DNA from: an uncultured Bacteroidia bacterium
Lineage (GTDB): Bacteria; Bacteroidota; Bacteroidia; Bacteroidales; F082
Assembly (NCBI GenBank): GCA_902794155.1
Contig: CADBGN010000008.1
Span: forward strand, 16,386-80,385
DNA length: 64,000 nt
Reading direction: 5' to 3'
This document shows positions 23,128 to 32,708 of the stretch, one piece after another; positions within the stretch are counted from its first letter, which is position 1; the number at the start of each line of letters is the position of its first letter. The notes below the pieces were generated by a model. The model saw nothing but the letters and a program-made list of their open reading frames with translations. It did not search any database and was not told the origin of the DNA. The translations under genes were made by a program, and so were the position numbers.

Positions 23128-24285
23128 ATGGAAAATGAGCGAAACACCGATAAATTAGCGGGTTACCTCATCAAATTGGGGGGCTTGGCTATCGTCTTGG
23201 CTTTATGTTGGTACTTCAAAAACGTGCTCATCTACATCATCGTGGCCTTTGTGGTCTCCATGATAGGACGGCCCTTCATGCAACTCTTGAAAAAAATTCG
23301 CATCAAGGGGAAAAGTGCGCCCAACTGGATCTTGGCCGTCTTCACCATCCTTCTCATCCTGGCTTTGCTGGTTTTGCTCTTCACGCAGATCGTCCCCTTG
23401 GTCTCCAACATCGTGCGCGACGCCTCGGCCATCAGTGACAGTGCGCACTTCAGCTCCAACCCTATCGAGAAGGTGAACGAATGGATCATCGGGATGTTTC
23501 CCGACGTGGGTGCCGACTTTGACATCACTGCCGTGGTGCTGGGCAAGCTCAAAGAGCTGGTGAGCTTCAGTCAAGTGAGCGGTTTGGTGGGCTCGGTGGC
23601 ATCGATGGTCATCGACATCGTCGTGGCCGTGTTTTCAGTGGTGTTCATCGCCTTCTTCTTCATCAAGGAGGACGGCTTGTTTGAGAGAATCCTCTGCGCC
23701 CTCGTCCCCGACAGGCACGAGCTGACCCTGCGCAAGACCTTGAGCGAGATCAAGCAGCTGCTGTCGCGCTATTTCGTGGGTCTGGTCATCGAGATGTTGG
23801 GCGTCGCCTTGGTCGACTTCCTCGGCCTGTGGCTCATCGCCCGTTTCGATTTCAGCTACGCCATCGGCGTTGGCTTCATCGCGGGCCTGCTCAACGTGAT
23901 CCCTTACGTCGGACCGCTCATCGGCGACGTCATCGGCATCGTGTTCGGCATCGTGCTGAAGCTCGGCACGGGTGCAGGTTTGGATGTCAACATCTGGATT
24001 TTTGCGCTGATCATCTTGGCTATCATGCTAGCGGCGCAGCTCATCGACAACTTCATCTACCAGCCGCTCATCTACTCGACGAGCATCAAGGCGCATCCTT
24101 TGGAGATCTTCATCGTGCTGCTCATGGCGGGCCATATCGGAGGCATCGTCGGCATGCTGGTGGCCATCCCGGCCTACACCGTCGTGCGCGTCATCGCCAT
24201 CCGCTTCTTCTACCGTTTCAAGCCCATCCAACGGCTGGTGCCTGATTTGGCGGAGGAGGACAAAATTATTGAGAATATTGATTGA
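23128..24285 (+). CDS. AI-2E family transporter (PerM/TqsA-like permease)
   Basis: A 385-residue polytopic membrane protein of the AI-2E/PerM family. Two to three N-terminal helices (about 13-100, e.g. AIVLALCWYFKNVLIYIIVA) precede a soluble segment, then the family core GVGFIAGLLNVIPYVGPLIGDV (about 250-271) and the C-terminal LIDNFIYQPLIYSTSIKAHP and LLMAGHIGGIVGMLVAIPAY blocks, which are diagnostic. Family members export autoinducer-2 or act as ion-coupled antiporters; the actual substrate is not predictable here. Confidence 0.9.
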   Translation: MENERNTDKLAGYLIKLGGLAIVLALCWYFKNVLIYIIVAFVVSMIGRPFMQLLKKIRIKGKSAPNWILAVFTILLILALLVLLFTQIVPLVSNIVRDASAISDSAHFSSNPIEKVNEWIIGMFPDVGADFDITAVVLGKLKELVSFSQVSGLVGSVASMVIDIVVAVFSVVFIAFFFIKEDGLFERILCALVPDRHELTLRKTLSEIKQLLSRYFVGLVIEMLGVALVDFLGLWLIARFDFSYAIGVGFIAGLLNVIPYVGPLIGDVIGIVFGIVLKLGTGAGLDVNIWIFALIILAIMLAAQLIDNFIYQPLIYSTSIKAHPLEIFIVLLMAGHIGGIVGMLVAIPAYTVVRVIAIRFFYRFKPIQRLVPDLAEEDKIIENID

Positions 24286-24510
24286 GGGACTTCCTCTGAG
24301 GGATAGATTTCTTATTCTATGTGAAAACAGGCGTCACCAGGCATGTCATCCCTACGGGGGCCAGTGGGCAAAGGCTTGGGATCTATGCATGGTGAGGCCG
24401 TCATATTAAGTCATTGCCGTTTGTTCCGCCTCCCATAGATTCCCCCTCCCACACATACCTCTGCAGGAATGACATGGGAGGCTAGTCCGCGATGACGCTT
24501 TGTAGCGTGA
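24286..24510. other. Repeat-bearing spacer without a gene
   Basis: No credible frame. It contains REP-like remnants: CATGTCATCCCTACGGGGG (24342-24360) and, inverted, the related words CCTCTGCAGGAATGACATG (24459-24477), plus a hairpin ACGCT-TTGT-AGCGT (24495-24508). The last may end transcription of the converging genes. Confidence 0.5.
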
Positions 24511-25005
24511 TTATAGTCTTTTCTGGAATGCTAGACGCTCATTACCATCCAAAAGATAAATAATGCCACAGTATTGATAGCCGTGCTTTTCCAAGCCCTT
24601 GCGCATGATGATGTTGGCCTCGTGCGTGTCGATGCGGATGTTGCCGACTTGGCTTTCGCAATAGTCCAAGACGGCGTCCAAAACACCATGTGAATCGGGG
24701 GTGCTAGCAATGCGGTGGATGACGTGATAAGGCTCGTCGTCAAGCCATTGGCCGTCATAAATGACGTTATAGGTCACCTCGGGACTGGGCAGCAAGGCAA
24801 AGGTGCCGACCACTTCTCCCCTTTCGTCCAACATCACGTGACTGCCACCCACTTCGATGTCTTTTCGGAACATGTCATCGCGCGGATAGCCGTCGGGCCA
24901 CTGGAAGGTGTTGCCATAGCTGCGCATGATCTCGCGCGCCTGGTCGCGAAGGCTGAGGATAACCGGCAGGTCGGCCAAGGTGGATTTGCGGATGGTGTAA
25001 CTCAT
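24511..25005 (-). CDS. GNAT family N-acetyltransferase
   Basis: A 164-residue acetyltransferase of the GNAT fold: N-terminal IRKSTLADLPVILSLRDQAR, the beta-4 strand with GEVVGTFALLPSPEV, and the acetyl-CoA loop region VIHRIASTPDSHGVLDAVLDYCES, followed by IRIDTHEANIIMRKGLEKHGYQYCG. The canonical Q/R-x-x-G-x-A loop is degenerate (here A-S-T-P-D-S-H-G), which is seen in several Bacteroidota GNATs. The substrate is unknown. Its start overlaps the stop of the ybaK-like gene upstream by 4 bp (ATGA), so the two are translationally coupled. Confidence 0.85.
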   Translation of the reverse strand: MSYTIRKSTLADLPVILSLRDQAREIMRSYGNTFQWPDGYPRDDMFRKDIEVGGSHVMLDERGEVVGTFALLPSPEVTYNVIYDGQWLDDEPYHVIHRIASTPDSHGVLDAVLDYCESQVGNIRIDTHEANIIMRKGLEKHGYQYCGIIYLLDGNERLAFQKRL

Positions 25006-25499
25006 TTTGGGCCGATTTCAAAAAGTGTCAAGTCGGCGACAGTCATGTCCACCACCCGAATCAAATCCTGTGGGTCGAGTTTGAACTGCAAACCACGTAC
25101 GCCTGCACTGACGTAGATGTAGTCGAACAACTCACAGGTCTCATGGATAAAGGTGGGGAACTGTTTCTTCATGCCCACGGGTGAGCACCCGCCGCGGATG
25201 TAGCCCGTCAGTGGCAGCAACTCCTTCATCGGGATGAGGTCACAGCTCTTGTTGCCCGTGGCCTTGGCGGTCTTCTTTAGGTCGAGTTCGTCATTACCAG
25301 GAATGACGCAGACGAAATGTCCGATCTTGTCGCCTTTCAACACCAAGGTCTTAAACACTTGGTCAATGTCCTCGCCCAGCTGGTCGGCGATATGCTGTGC
25401 CCCGAGGTCGTTTTCGTCCACCTCGTAGGGAATCAGTTCATACGCAATCTTCTTTTGGTCGAGAATGCGGCAGGCGTTGGTTTTGTTGATTTTTGCCAT
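25002..25499 (-). CDS. ybaK: YbaK/EbsC family Cys-tRNA(Pro) deacylase
   Basis: A 165-residue cytoplasmic editing enzyme that hydrolyses Cys-tRNAPro mischarged by ProRS. Family blocks are KKIAYELIPYEVDENDLGAQ, the catalytic-lysine segment QVFKTLVLKGDK, VCVIPGNDELDLKKTAKATG, and the C-terminal LTGYIRGGCSPVGMKKQFPT, which contains the GxxSP loop. The ATG at 25499 starts MAKINKTNACRIL, the usual beginning, rather than the in-frame ATG six codons upstream, which lies in the terminator of the gene before. It is coupled to the downstream GNAT gene. Confidence 0.92.
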   Translation of the reverse strand: MAKINKTNACRILDQKKIAYELIPYEVDENDLGAQHIADQLGEDIDQVFKTLVLKGDKIGHFVCVIPGNDELDLKKTAKATGNKSCDLIPMKELLPLTGYIRGGCSPVGMKKQFPTFIHETCELFDYIYVSAGVRGLQFKLDPQDLIRVVDMTVADLTLFEIGPK

Positions 25500-25505
25500 G
25501 TGCAT

Positions 25506-25536
25506 AAAAACCGACAAGGCTTTCGCCTCGTCGGTT
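25506..25536 (-). terminator. Intrinsic terminator after the Ig-like lipoprotein gene
   Basis: On the minus strand, an 11-bp stem (ACCGACGAGGC/GCCTTGTCGGT, one mismatch, GAAA loop) is followed by TTTTTA. It separates purL-lipoprotein transcription from ybaK-GNAT. Confidence 0.85.
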
Positions 25537-25558
25537 CTGATTCATCGTTAGTTTTACA

Positions 25559-26332
25559 TTACTTAACCAGCTGTTTCAACAAAGCCTTGACGACGTCCGA
25601 CTTCTCATCGCCGCCATCGTCTCCACCTTCGTCATTGGTAAAATACATAGCCATCAAGAACTCGTCTTGGTAGTTTTGCGAGCCGACAAACAAAGTCGCC
25701 TCGTCAACAGTCAGCGCGTTGATGTAGACCTTGAGGCCTTCCTCTTCTTGGACAAACATATAACGCTCCGAAAGGAACGTCTCCAGCTCTTCTACAAAGT
25801 TGACGTCCATGATGACCGCATAGCTTGTCACGAGATTATTCTCATCAAACATCACCATCAGCATAGTGGTGTTTTCGGAATAATTGGCATATCCGATGGC
25901 TTCTTCGGTTTCGGCGACCGGGGCTCCAAATCTCTCAATGACGGCCTCTTTTGTTTCGCCAATTTCGATTTCCGGCTCCGGATACAGCTCGCTTTGTGCC
26001 GCAACCGTCACCTCAAACGTCGTAGTGTCGGATTCCGCATCTAGGGTGATGACAGCGGTGCCCACATAATTCGCGGTTACCAAACCTTCTTCCGACACCG
26101 TTGCGCAAAACTCGTTATCGCTTGAATAAGTTATGTGGTTCTCGCATTCGGCATTAATCTGGTAGGTTTCTCCCTTGTGCAATGTGGTCGAGGTTTCCTC
26201 AAGCGTGATAACTGCCTCAACGTTTGGCTCTGGTTCGGGTTCCGGCTCAGGTTCGGGAAAATCTAACCAGCTATTACACCCAATGAAAGTAAAGGCCAAT
26301 ACAGCCATCAATAACAAAGATAGTCTTTTCAT
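25559..26332 (-). CDS. Lipoprotein with Pro-Glu linker and Ig-like domain
   Basis: A 257-residue predicted lipoprotein with lipobox FIGC (Cys19). A PEPEPEPEPEP linker (about 26-36) follows, encoded by a simple DNA repeat (26232-26264) that can vary in length. Residues 40-112 look like a bacterial Ig-like (BIG2) domain: TLHKGETYQINAECENHITY and GLVTANYVGTAVITLDAES. The remaining 140 residues resemble a small lipoprotein sensor domain (IGETKEAVIERFGAPVAETE, an SmpA/OmlA-like turn) of unknown function. It lies 15 bp downstream of purL on the same strand and is probably cotranscribed from the purL promoter, although no functional link is evident. Confidence 0.75.
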   Translation of the reverse strand: MKRLSLLLMAVLAFTFIGCNSWLDFPEPEPEPEPEPNVEAVITLEETSTTLHKGETYQINAECENHITYSSDNEFCATVSEEGLVTANYVGTAVITLDAESDTTTFEVTVAAQSELYPEPEIEIGETKEAVIERFGAPVAETEEAIGYANYSENTTMLMVMFDENNLVTSYAVIMDVNFVEELETFLSERYMFVQEEEGLKVYINALTVDEATLFVGSQNYQDEFLMAMYFTNDEGGDDGGDEKSDVVKALLKQLVK

Positions 26333-26347
26333 AGTGTTATCCTTTCT

Positions 26348-29300
26348 TTATTTAGTGTCAGTAACCTGTTTTCTGTTTTCTTCTACCCATTTTCTCGCAT
26401 TCACGAAGGCCTCCATCCAAGGCGACACTTCATCGTTCTTGCGCTCTTCGGGATAATAGGCCCACTGCCAAGGCAGGAAGGCTCTTTCGAGGTGGGGCAT
26501 CATAGCTAGATGACGGCCATCATTGGAACAGACAGCTGCCGTTGACCAATCGCTACCGTTGGGATTGCCTGGATATTCGTCCTGACCGTAATTCATCACA
26601 ATTTTGTATTTATCACGGAAATAAGGGAAATAGAATCGACCTTCGCCGTGTGCGATCCACACGCCAAGTCGGCGGCCCGACAGCGACTTGAGCATGACGC
26701 TTTCGTTTTGGGCAATCTCCACGTTCAGGAAGCCCGACTCGAACTTGTGCGAGTCGTTGTGCTTCATTACAGGATGCTCCTCATGGTCGGGATAGAGCAG
26801 GCCAAGTTCCATCATCAGCTGGCAGCCATTGCAAACGCCAAGACTGAGGGTGTCCTCACGGGCATAGAAGTCATCGAGAGCTTTCTTGGCTTTCTTGTTG
26901 TAGAGGAAGGCACCTGCCCAGCCTTTGGCCGAGCCAAGCACGTCGGAGTTGGAAAAGCCACCGATGAAGGCAATCATGTTGACGTCTTTAAGGTCTTCGC
27001 GACCCGTTGCGAGGTCGGTCATGGTGACATCACGCACATCGAAGCCAGCGAGATAAAGAGCGTAAGCCATCTCACGGTCGCACTGGCAGCCCTTCTCACG
27101 GATGATGGCCGCATTGATGCCCGTAGGTTTGCGGCGATGCATGTCGATGCCGAGGCTTGCGGCCGTGCCAGTGAAATTGCGGCCAAAGCTATAATGCAGA
27201 TACTGTTTCTTGTAGTTCATGAAACGCTCCATGGCCTTGCGAGGACCACTCTGCTTGCGGTCAAGCAGGTACGACGACTTGAACCACGTGTCGCGCAACT
27301 CGTCAATGTCGAAGATGTAGTTGTGTTCGGCATGCAGGATGTTGACCTGACGTTTGGCCTGGGGCTTACCGATCATCTTGAAGGTGATGCCCAGCTCGCG
27401 CAACATGCGGTTAGCGATACCGTCGTTGGAAACTTGGATGACCACCGAGGGCTTCTCGCAGAAAAGCACAGCCATCAGGTCGTCCTTGTCGAAAGCGCTG
27501 AGGTCGAGATTCATGCCGTAGGTCGTATTGGCGAAGTTCATCTCCAACAAGGTGGTGATCAAGCCACCCGCCGACACGTCGTGACCGGCCAAAATGAGGT
27601 TGCTCTCGATGAGCTTTTGGATGGCGTTGAAGCACTTCTTGAAGTAGTTGACGCTCTTCACGTCGGGTACAGATTGGCCAATGGCGCCGATGCTTTGGGA
27701 AAAGCTGCTGCCGCCCAGCTCGAAGCCGTCTTTCGAGAAATCGATATAAAGGAGCTCGGTGTTCTCGTCGGTTTTCATCACAGGGCGTACCACTTGGCGG
27801 ATGTTCGACACCTCGCCGGCAGCGGAGACGATGACCGTTCCAGGGGCGACGACTTTTTCGCCATTGGGGTATTTCTGCGTCATGGAGAGGCTATCCTTGC
27901 CCGTCGGCACGTTGATTCCCAAAGCTACACAATAGTCGCTCAAGGCCTTCACGGCTTCGTAGAGACGTGCAGTCTCGCCTTCCTGCTTGGCGGGCCACAT
28001 CCAGTTGGCGCTCAACGACACCCCTTCGAGGTTGCCTTCAATCGGTGCCCAGATGATATTGGTCAAAGCCTCGGAGACCGAGAGACGTGAAGCGGCGGCA
28101 GGGTCAATGAGGCCCGCAATCGGAGCATGACCCAATGCCGAGGCGATGCCGCGCTTGCCATTGTAGTCCAAGGCGCTGATACCGAGGTTGCTCAGCGGCA
28201 GTTGCACCTCACCCACGCACTGCTGCTGGGCCACGCGACCCGTCACGGAGCGATCCACCTTGTTGGTGAGCCAATCCTTGCAGGCCACAGCTTCCATCTG
28301 CAGCACGTTGTTGAGGTATTTATGTATGTCGCGCTTGGTATAGCTGATCTTTTTGAAATGATAGGGCTTCGTCTTGTCGTGCAGAATCGTCTTGGGGGCG
28401 CTGCCGAAGAAGTCGGAGATGGCCAAGTCGATGGGAGCCTTGCCTTTCTTGCGGACGAAACGCAGGCGCTCGTCTCCAGTCACCTCACCCACCTCGTAAT
28501 ACGGGGCGCGCTCACGCTCGGCGGTCTCCTTGATGATGTCCTTGTCCTTCTTGTTGACCAGGAGGCCCATGCGCTCCTGCGACTCGTTGCCGATGATTTC
28601 CTTGTCGGACAGGGTCGGGTCGCCCACGGGTAGGTTGTCGACGTAAACCACACCACCTGCATCTTCGATGAGCTCGGAGAGGCAGTTGAGGTGGCCGCCG
28701 GCACCGTGGTCGTGGATGCTGCGGATGGGGTTGTGGTCGCTCTCGGCCATGGCGCGGATGACGTTGCTCACACGTTTCTGCATCTCAGGGTTGGCGCGCT
28801 GCACGGCATTCAGCTCAATAGCGTTGCTGTATTGACCCGTGTCGACACTCGACACGGCGCCGCCACCCATACCGATGCGGTAGTTGTCGCCGCCCAACAC
28901 GATGATGACGTCGCCCTCTTCGGGTTCCAATTTCTTGGCGTCCTTCACCTTGGCGAAGCCGATGCCGCCAGCCAGCATGATGACTTTGTCGTAGCCAAGA
29001 GTCTCTTTTTCGCTATGCTCAAAGGTCAGCAAACTACCGTTGATGAGGGGCTGACCGAACTTGTTGCCGAAGTCGGAGGCGCCATTGGAGGCCTTGATGA
29101 GGATCTCTTCGGGCGTCTGATAGAGCCATTGGCGCGGCTCGATGTCCTTCTCCCACTCACGGCCTTGCTCCGTGCGGGGATAGGAAGTCATGTAGACGGC
29201 AGTACCTGCCAAGGGCAGGCTGCCTTGACCACCGGCCAAACGGTCGCGGATCTCGCCGCCGCTGCCTGTGGCTGCACCATTGAAGGGCTCCACGGTGGTC

Positions 29301-30055
29301 GGGAAGTTATGCGTCTCGGCTTTCAGCGAAATCACCGTCTCGATGGGTTTGATTTGGAAGGCCGAGGGTTTGTTGGGCTCGGCGGGAGCGAACTGCTCCA
29401 CCTTGGGGCCGAGGATGAAGGCCACGTTGTCCTTATAGGCCGACACGAGGCGGTTGGGGTTCATCTTCGAGGTCTTCTTGATGAGGGCAAAGAGCGTGTT
29501 GGGCATCGGTTTGCCGTCGATTACGAAGGTGCCGTTGAAGATCTTGTGGCGGCAGTGTTCGGAGTTGACCTGCGCAAAGCCATACACCTCACTGTCAGTC
29601 AGTTTGCGCCCAATCTTTGCAGATATGCCTTTCAGGTAGTCCATCTCATCGCTGCTCAGCGCCAGGCCTTCCTGCTGGTTGTAGGCCTCGATGTCGTCGA
29701 TGTATTTCAGCGGCTCGGGCTTGCGGTCAACGGAGAACACCTTCTGGTCAAGGTTCTCGTAACGGTTTTGCAGCATTGGGTCGTAAGGGGCCTTTTTTGA
29801 CTCCACTCTTTGGAACTCCTCGATGCGTACGATGCCCTTGATGCCCATGTTTTGGGTAATCTCGACGGCATTGGTGCTCCATGGCGTAATCATCTCACGA
29901 CGAGGCCCGACAAAGTGGCCTTTTACCGTGTCTTTTTCGATTTTTTCGGCATTACCGAAAAGCCAAGTGAGTTTGGAAATGGTTTCCTCAGAAAGCTCTG
30001 ATTTGGAATCAACAGCAATAACTCGCTGATTACCAGATTGGAAAAAGCATATCAT
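26348..30055 (-). CDS. purL: Phosphoribosylformylglycinamidine synthase, single-chain
   Basis: A 1235-residue cytoplasmic enzyme of purine synthesis that converts FGAR, ATP and glutamine to FGAM. It combines the N-terminal PurS-like region (residues 1-150), the synthetase with SEHCRHKIFNG (about 170-180), SLKAETHNFPTTVEPFNGAATG and a second ATP-binding half, and the C-terminal glutaminase (about 960-1235) with nucleophile cysteine in SLGVCNGCQLMMELG and histidine and glutamate in MMPHLERAF. Length and order match the large PurL used by Bacteroidota and Proteobacteria. The promoter carries a TATCTTTG box and a 16-bp palindrome in the leader. Confidence 0.96.
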   Translation of the reverse strand: MICFFQSGNQRVIAVDSKSELSEETISKLTWLFGNAEKIEKDTVKGHFVGPRREMITPWSTNAVEITQNMGIKGIVRIEEFQRVESKKAPYDPMLQNRYENLDQKVFSVDRKPEPLKYIDDIEAYNQQEGLALSSDEMDYLKGISAKIGRKLTDSEVYGFAQVNSEHCRHKIFNGTFVIDGKPMPNTLFALIKKTSKMNPNRLVSAYKDNVAFILGPKVEQFAPAEPNKPSAFQIKPIETVISLKAETHNFPTTVEPFNGAATGSGGEIRDRLAGGQGSLPLAGTAVYMTSYPRTEQGREWEKDIEPRQWLYQTPEEILIKASNGASDFGNKFGQPLINGSLLTFEHSEKETLGYDKVIMLAGGIGFAKVKDAKKLEPEEGDVIIVLGGDNYRIGMGGGAVSSVDTGQYSNAIELNAVQRANPEMQKRVSNVIRAMAESDHNPIRSIHDHGAGGHLNCLSELIEDAGGVVYVDNLPVGDPTLSDKEIIGNESQERMGLLVNKKDKDIIKETAERERAPYYEVGEVTGDERLRFVRKKGKAPIDLAISDFFGSAPKTILHDKTKPYHFKKISYTKRDIHKYLNNVLQMEAVACKDWLTNKVDRSVTGRVAQQQCVGEVQLPLSNLGISALDYNGKRGIASALGHAPIAGLIDPAAASRLSVSEALTNIIWAPIEGNLEGVSLSANWMWPAKQEGETARLYEAVKALSDYCVALGINVPTGKDSLSMTQKYPNGEKVVAPGTVIVSAAGEVSNIRQVVRPVMKTDENTELLYIDFSKDGFELGGSSFSQSIGAIGQSVPDVKSVNYFKKCFNAIQKLIESNLILAGHDVSAGGLITTLLEMNFANTTYGMNLDLSAFDKDDLMAVLFCEKPSVVIQVSNDGIANRMLRELGITFKMIGKPQAKRQVNILHAEHNYIFDIDELRDTWFKSSYLLDRKQSGPRKAMERFMNYKKQYLHYSFGRNFTGTAASLGIDMHRRKPTGINAAIIREKGCQCDREMAYALYLAGFDVRDVTMTDLATGREDLKDVNMIAFIGGFSNSDVLGSAKGWAGAFLYNKKAKKALDDFYAREDTLSLGVCNGCQLMMELGLLYPDHEEHPVMKHNDSHKFESGFLNVEIAQNESVMLKSLSGRRLGVWIAHGEGRFYFPYFRDKYKIVMNYGQDEYPGNPNGSDWSTAAVCSNDGRHLAMMPHLERAFLPWQWAYYPEERKNDEVSPWMEAFVNARKWVEENRKQVTDTK

Positions 30056-30064
30056 AAGCGCAAG

Positions 30065-30080
30065 GTTTTATGCATAAAAC
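30065..30080. promoter_or_regulatory. 16-bp perfect palindrome in the purL leader, candidate operator
   Basis: GTTTTATGCATAAAAC, 10 bp upstream of the purL ATG and immediately downstream of the transcription start predicted from the -7 box at 30095-30088. Position fits a repressor site or a small mRNA hairpin. Confidence 0.5.
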
Positions 30081-30087
30081 GATGGCG

Positions 30088-30095
30088 CAAAGATA
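30088..30095 (-). promoter_or_regulatory. -7 promoter box for purL
   Basis: TATCTTTG on the minus strand, 33 bp before the ATG at 30055. Confidence 0.6.
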
Positions 30096-30144
30096 GAACT
30101 TTTATCGGGATTCTTTGTCACGAAGTCCCATATAAATCCAAAAA

Positions 30145-32616
30145 TTAATATCCCTCTTCCATCTGCTGCTCGTCGCCACCGCCTTCATCACCACCTTCGT
30201 CGCTGCCTGGACGGTTGCGCTTGATGTTTTGCTGATTGATGCGGTAGTTGAAGTTGAGCGAGAACGAACGGCGGTTCCACGTACTAGTGTTGTACTGCCA
30301 GAATCCGTCGCCCCACGACTCGCCGCCCCAACTGCGCGAGTTGAAGAGGTCGCGCACGTTAAAGGTGATGGTGCCGTTGCCGTTGAAGATTTCCTTGCTC
30401 ACGGCGAGGTCCATCCACCAGTTGCCCTTGTGCATGCCCAAAGGCTCCTTGTGAGGACCCATGATGTGGGCCGTCAGCTGCAGGTCGAACCAATTGCTGA
30501 TCTTGAACTTCGACACGGCACGGCCAAAGAGCATCCAAGTGGCATCGTCATAGACCTTGTCGTTGATGGTGCCGTTGAATTGGGAACGGAAAAAGTTGAC
30601 GTTGCCGTTGAGGTTCCACCACTTGGTCATCTGGCCTTGGGCAACCATCTCCACACCGAAATCGTCGGCCTTGCCGAAGTTGATGGGCATGCTATAGAAC
30701 ACACCATCATCCTCATAGGTGTAGTGGCGTATCATATTGGTACCGTGGCGATAATAAGTCGTGAAATTGAAGCTCGCCTTGTCCCAGAAATGGATGTAGC
30801 CAAGTTCGTAGCTATCCATATAGGTCGGCGTCAAGGCGGGGTTGCCAAGTCGGATATTACGGTTGTCGTTGTAGGAGCGGAAGGGACTCATCTGCCAGAA
30901 GCCCGGGCGACGGATACGGCGCGTGTAGCTTATCTGGAACTGGTTGAACTCGTTCACCGAATAGTTGATGTGGGCACTCGGGAAGAAATCGAAATATGGC
31001 TTGCCGCCATTGATGGAGTCGTTGCCATCGTGGGCATAGCCTTTCAGGTTGGTCATGATGTCGGTCATCTCGGCACGCAGTCCCACCTGTCCCGACCAGC
31101 GCCCCCATTCGTTGCCAAGGCTGGTGTACAAAGCAGCCACCTGTTCGCTGTATTCGTAGTCGTAGCAATAGTTGGACAAAGGATCCCAAATGCCGCCATT
31201 CTTTTGCCAAACGCTATCGTTGCTCAGGATGTTGCGGTTGGTGTATTTGCCGCCAATCTCCCACTGCGCCTTGGTGAGGAAAGGATGCACATAGTCGATG
31301 CTGGCCTGCAGGTTACGCATGCGTTGGTCATTGCCCGTCTTCTGATAGATGGTCCATAAAGCCTGCTGTGCATCCGCATTAGGATAGAGAGACTCGTTGA
31401 TGTCGGAGCCCGCATTCTCGGTATTGGTGAAGAAACGCATGTTGGCCTTCAGGCTGCGGCCTTTGCGTTCAAAGGTTTTGTCGTAGTCAAGGGTGACTTC
31501 ATACATCGGGTCATACTCCCAATAGTCCTCGGCACGCACATCATACGAAGCGGAGTCCCAAACCGGATACTCATCGGAATAACGCACCACGGGATGCGTC
31601 TCCAGTTTGCCGTAACGGTAGACGAATGCGGCACTCACGATGTCGCGGTCCGTGATATAGTAATCTGCGCCCACACGCACGTTGTGGCCCATACGATTCA
31701 TCCTACGCTCGGTGGTCTGGTCGGTGAGTTGGGTGAAGAGGGTGTCGCCATCGATGATATCACTGAAGCGCTTGGTCTTATTGACACCGCCGCCAATATT
31801 GCGACGGTTGTTGAAGCCATAACTACCGAAGAAGTTCCAACGTTTCAGGCGGTAGTTGCCCGAAAGGCTGGCGCCATACATCCAAGGATAACCCCCTCTA
31901 ATGTTGACCGCGCCGTTGAAGCCTTGGCGCTTGTCCTTCTTCAAGATGATGTTGATGATACCTGCCGAGCCTTCGGCATCGTAGCGTACCGAAGGGTTGG
32001 TGATGACCTCAATGTGTTCAATCATGTCGCCCTGCAAGGTGCGCAAGGCATCTTGCGTGCTCATGCCTGAGAGGCCCGACTCCTTGCCGTCGATGAGGAT
32101 GCGTACGCCGTCATCACCGCGTAAACTTACATTACCTTCCACGTCGACCGACACGGCGGGGATGTTCTCCAGCACTTCAATGGCATTGCCAGCAGTGTTA
32201 GCCACGTCCTTGCCCACGTTGAACACGTGCTTATCCAAGGTCATCTCGTAGGTGCTCTTCTCGGCCACCACGTTGACTTCATTCAGCATGCGGCTGTCAG
32301 GCGAGAGATTAATCTTACCCATGTCGACCGTGCTTTTTGAGCCGTCGAGGTTGACGGTTTTATAGGAAGTGATAAATCCCATATATTGCACCTCAAGCTC
32401 ATAGCGGCCTTTCTCGAGTTCCATGGTGAAATGTCCCGAGGGATCGGTAACGCAGCCCGACACGAAGGTCTTGTCGGGTAAGGTGCAAGCCCGCACCGTG
32501 GCGTATTCCATGGGATGGCCAGTCGAACTGTCAATAACACGGCCTTTAACAGTGATAGCGTATGTGTACGGAAGACTGAATAGAAGTGCTAGTAATACAA
32601 GGAGTTGTCTTTTCAT
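30145..32616 (-). CDS. TonB-dependent-receptor-like outer membrane beta-barrel protein
   Basis: An 823-residue outer-membrane protein with signal peptide (MKRQLLVLLALLFSLPYTYA), a carboxypeptidase-regulatory-like domain (about 21-105, TVKGRVIDSSTGHPMEYATV), a TonB plug (about 115-225, VLENIPAVSVDVEGNVSLRG, VRILIDGKESGLSG) and a beta-barrel of the OMP_b-brl_3 type. An acidic, Gly/Glu-rich tail (about 805-823) follows the last barrel strand, so the C-terminus lacks the usual final aromatic. No SusD-like partner is next to it, so glycan import is unlikely; peptide or metal ligands are possible. It is transcribed alone from a TATTTTTG box. Confidence 0.88.
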   Translation of the reverse strand: MKRQLLVLLALLFSLPYTYAITVKGRVIDSSTGHPMEYATVRACTLPDKTFVSGCVTDPSGHFTMELEKGRYELEVQYMGFITSYKTVNLDGSKSTVDMGKINLSPDSRMLNEVNVVAEKSTYEMTLDKHVFNVGKDVANTAGNAIEVLENIPAVSVDVEGNVSLRGDDGVRILIDGKESGLSGMSTQDALRTLQGDMIEHIEVITNPSVRYDAEGSAGIINIILKKDKRQGFNGAVNIRGGYPWMYGASLSGNYRLKRWNFFGSYGFNNRRNIGGGVNKTKRFSDIIDGDTLFTQLTDQTTERRMNRMGHNVRVGADYYITDRDIVSAAFVYRYGKLETHPVVRYSDEYPVWDSASYDVRAEDYWEYDPMYEVTLDYDKTFERKGRSLKANMRFFTNTENAGSDINESLYPNADAQQALWTIYQKTGNDQRMRNLQASIDYVHPFLTKAQWEIGGKYTNRNILSNDSVWQKNGGIWDPLSNYCYDYEYSEQVAALYTSLGNEWGRWSGQVGLRAEMTDIMTNLKGYAHDGNDSINGGKPYFDFFPSAHINYSVNEFNQFQISYTRRIRRPGFWQMSPFRSYNDNRNIRLGNPALTPTYMDSYELGYIHFWDKASFNFTTYYRHGTNMIRHYTYEDDGVFYSMPINFGKADDFGVEMVAQGQMTKWWNLNGNVNFFRSQFNGTINDKVYDDATWMLFGRAVSKFKISNWFDLQLTAHIMGPHKEPLGMHKGNWWMDLAVSKEIFNGNGTITFNVRDLFNSRSWGGESWGDGFWQYNTSTWNRRSFSLNFNYRINQQNIKRNRPGSDEGGDEGGGDEQQMEEGY

Positions 32617-32649
32617 AGAAGGGATTTGTTAGCTCGTTTTAGAAAACTG

Positions 32650-32657
32650 CAAAAATA
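32650..32657 (-). promoter_or_regulatory. -7 promoter box for the outer-membrane receptor gene
   Basis: TATTTTTG on the minus strand, 33 bp before the ATG at 32616. Confidence 0.5.
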
Positions 32658-32708
32658 GGCATTTTCAAGCAATTAGCGTTTGGAATTTGGGGATTATTTT
32701 CAGGAACA

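Noticed and set aside
26648..28090. Long plus-strand open frame opposite purL
   Set aside because: Antisense to a complete, well-motifed enzyme; no promoter box or recognisable domain. The same applies to frames at 28691-29800 and 33579-34676.
30145..32616. Outer-membrane receptor as part of a polysaccharide utilisation locus
   Set aside because: No SusD-like gene, glycanase or regulator is adjacent; the fucosidase is about 30 kb away.
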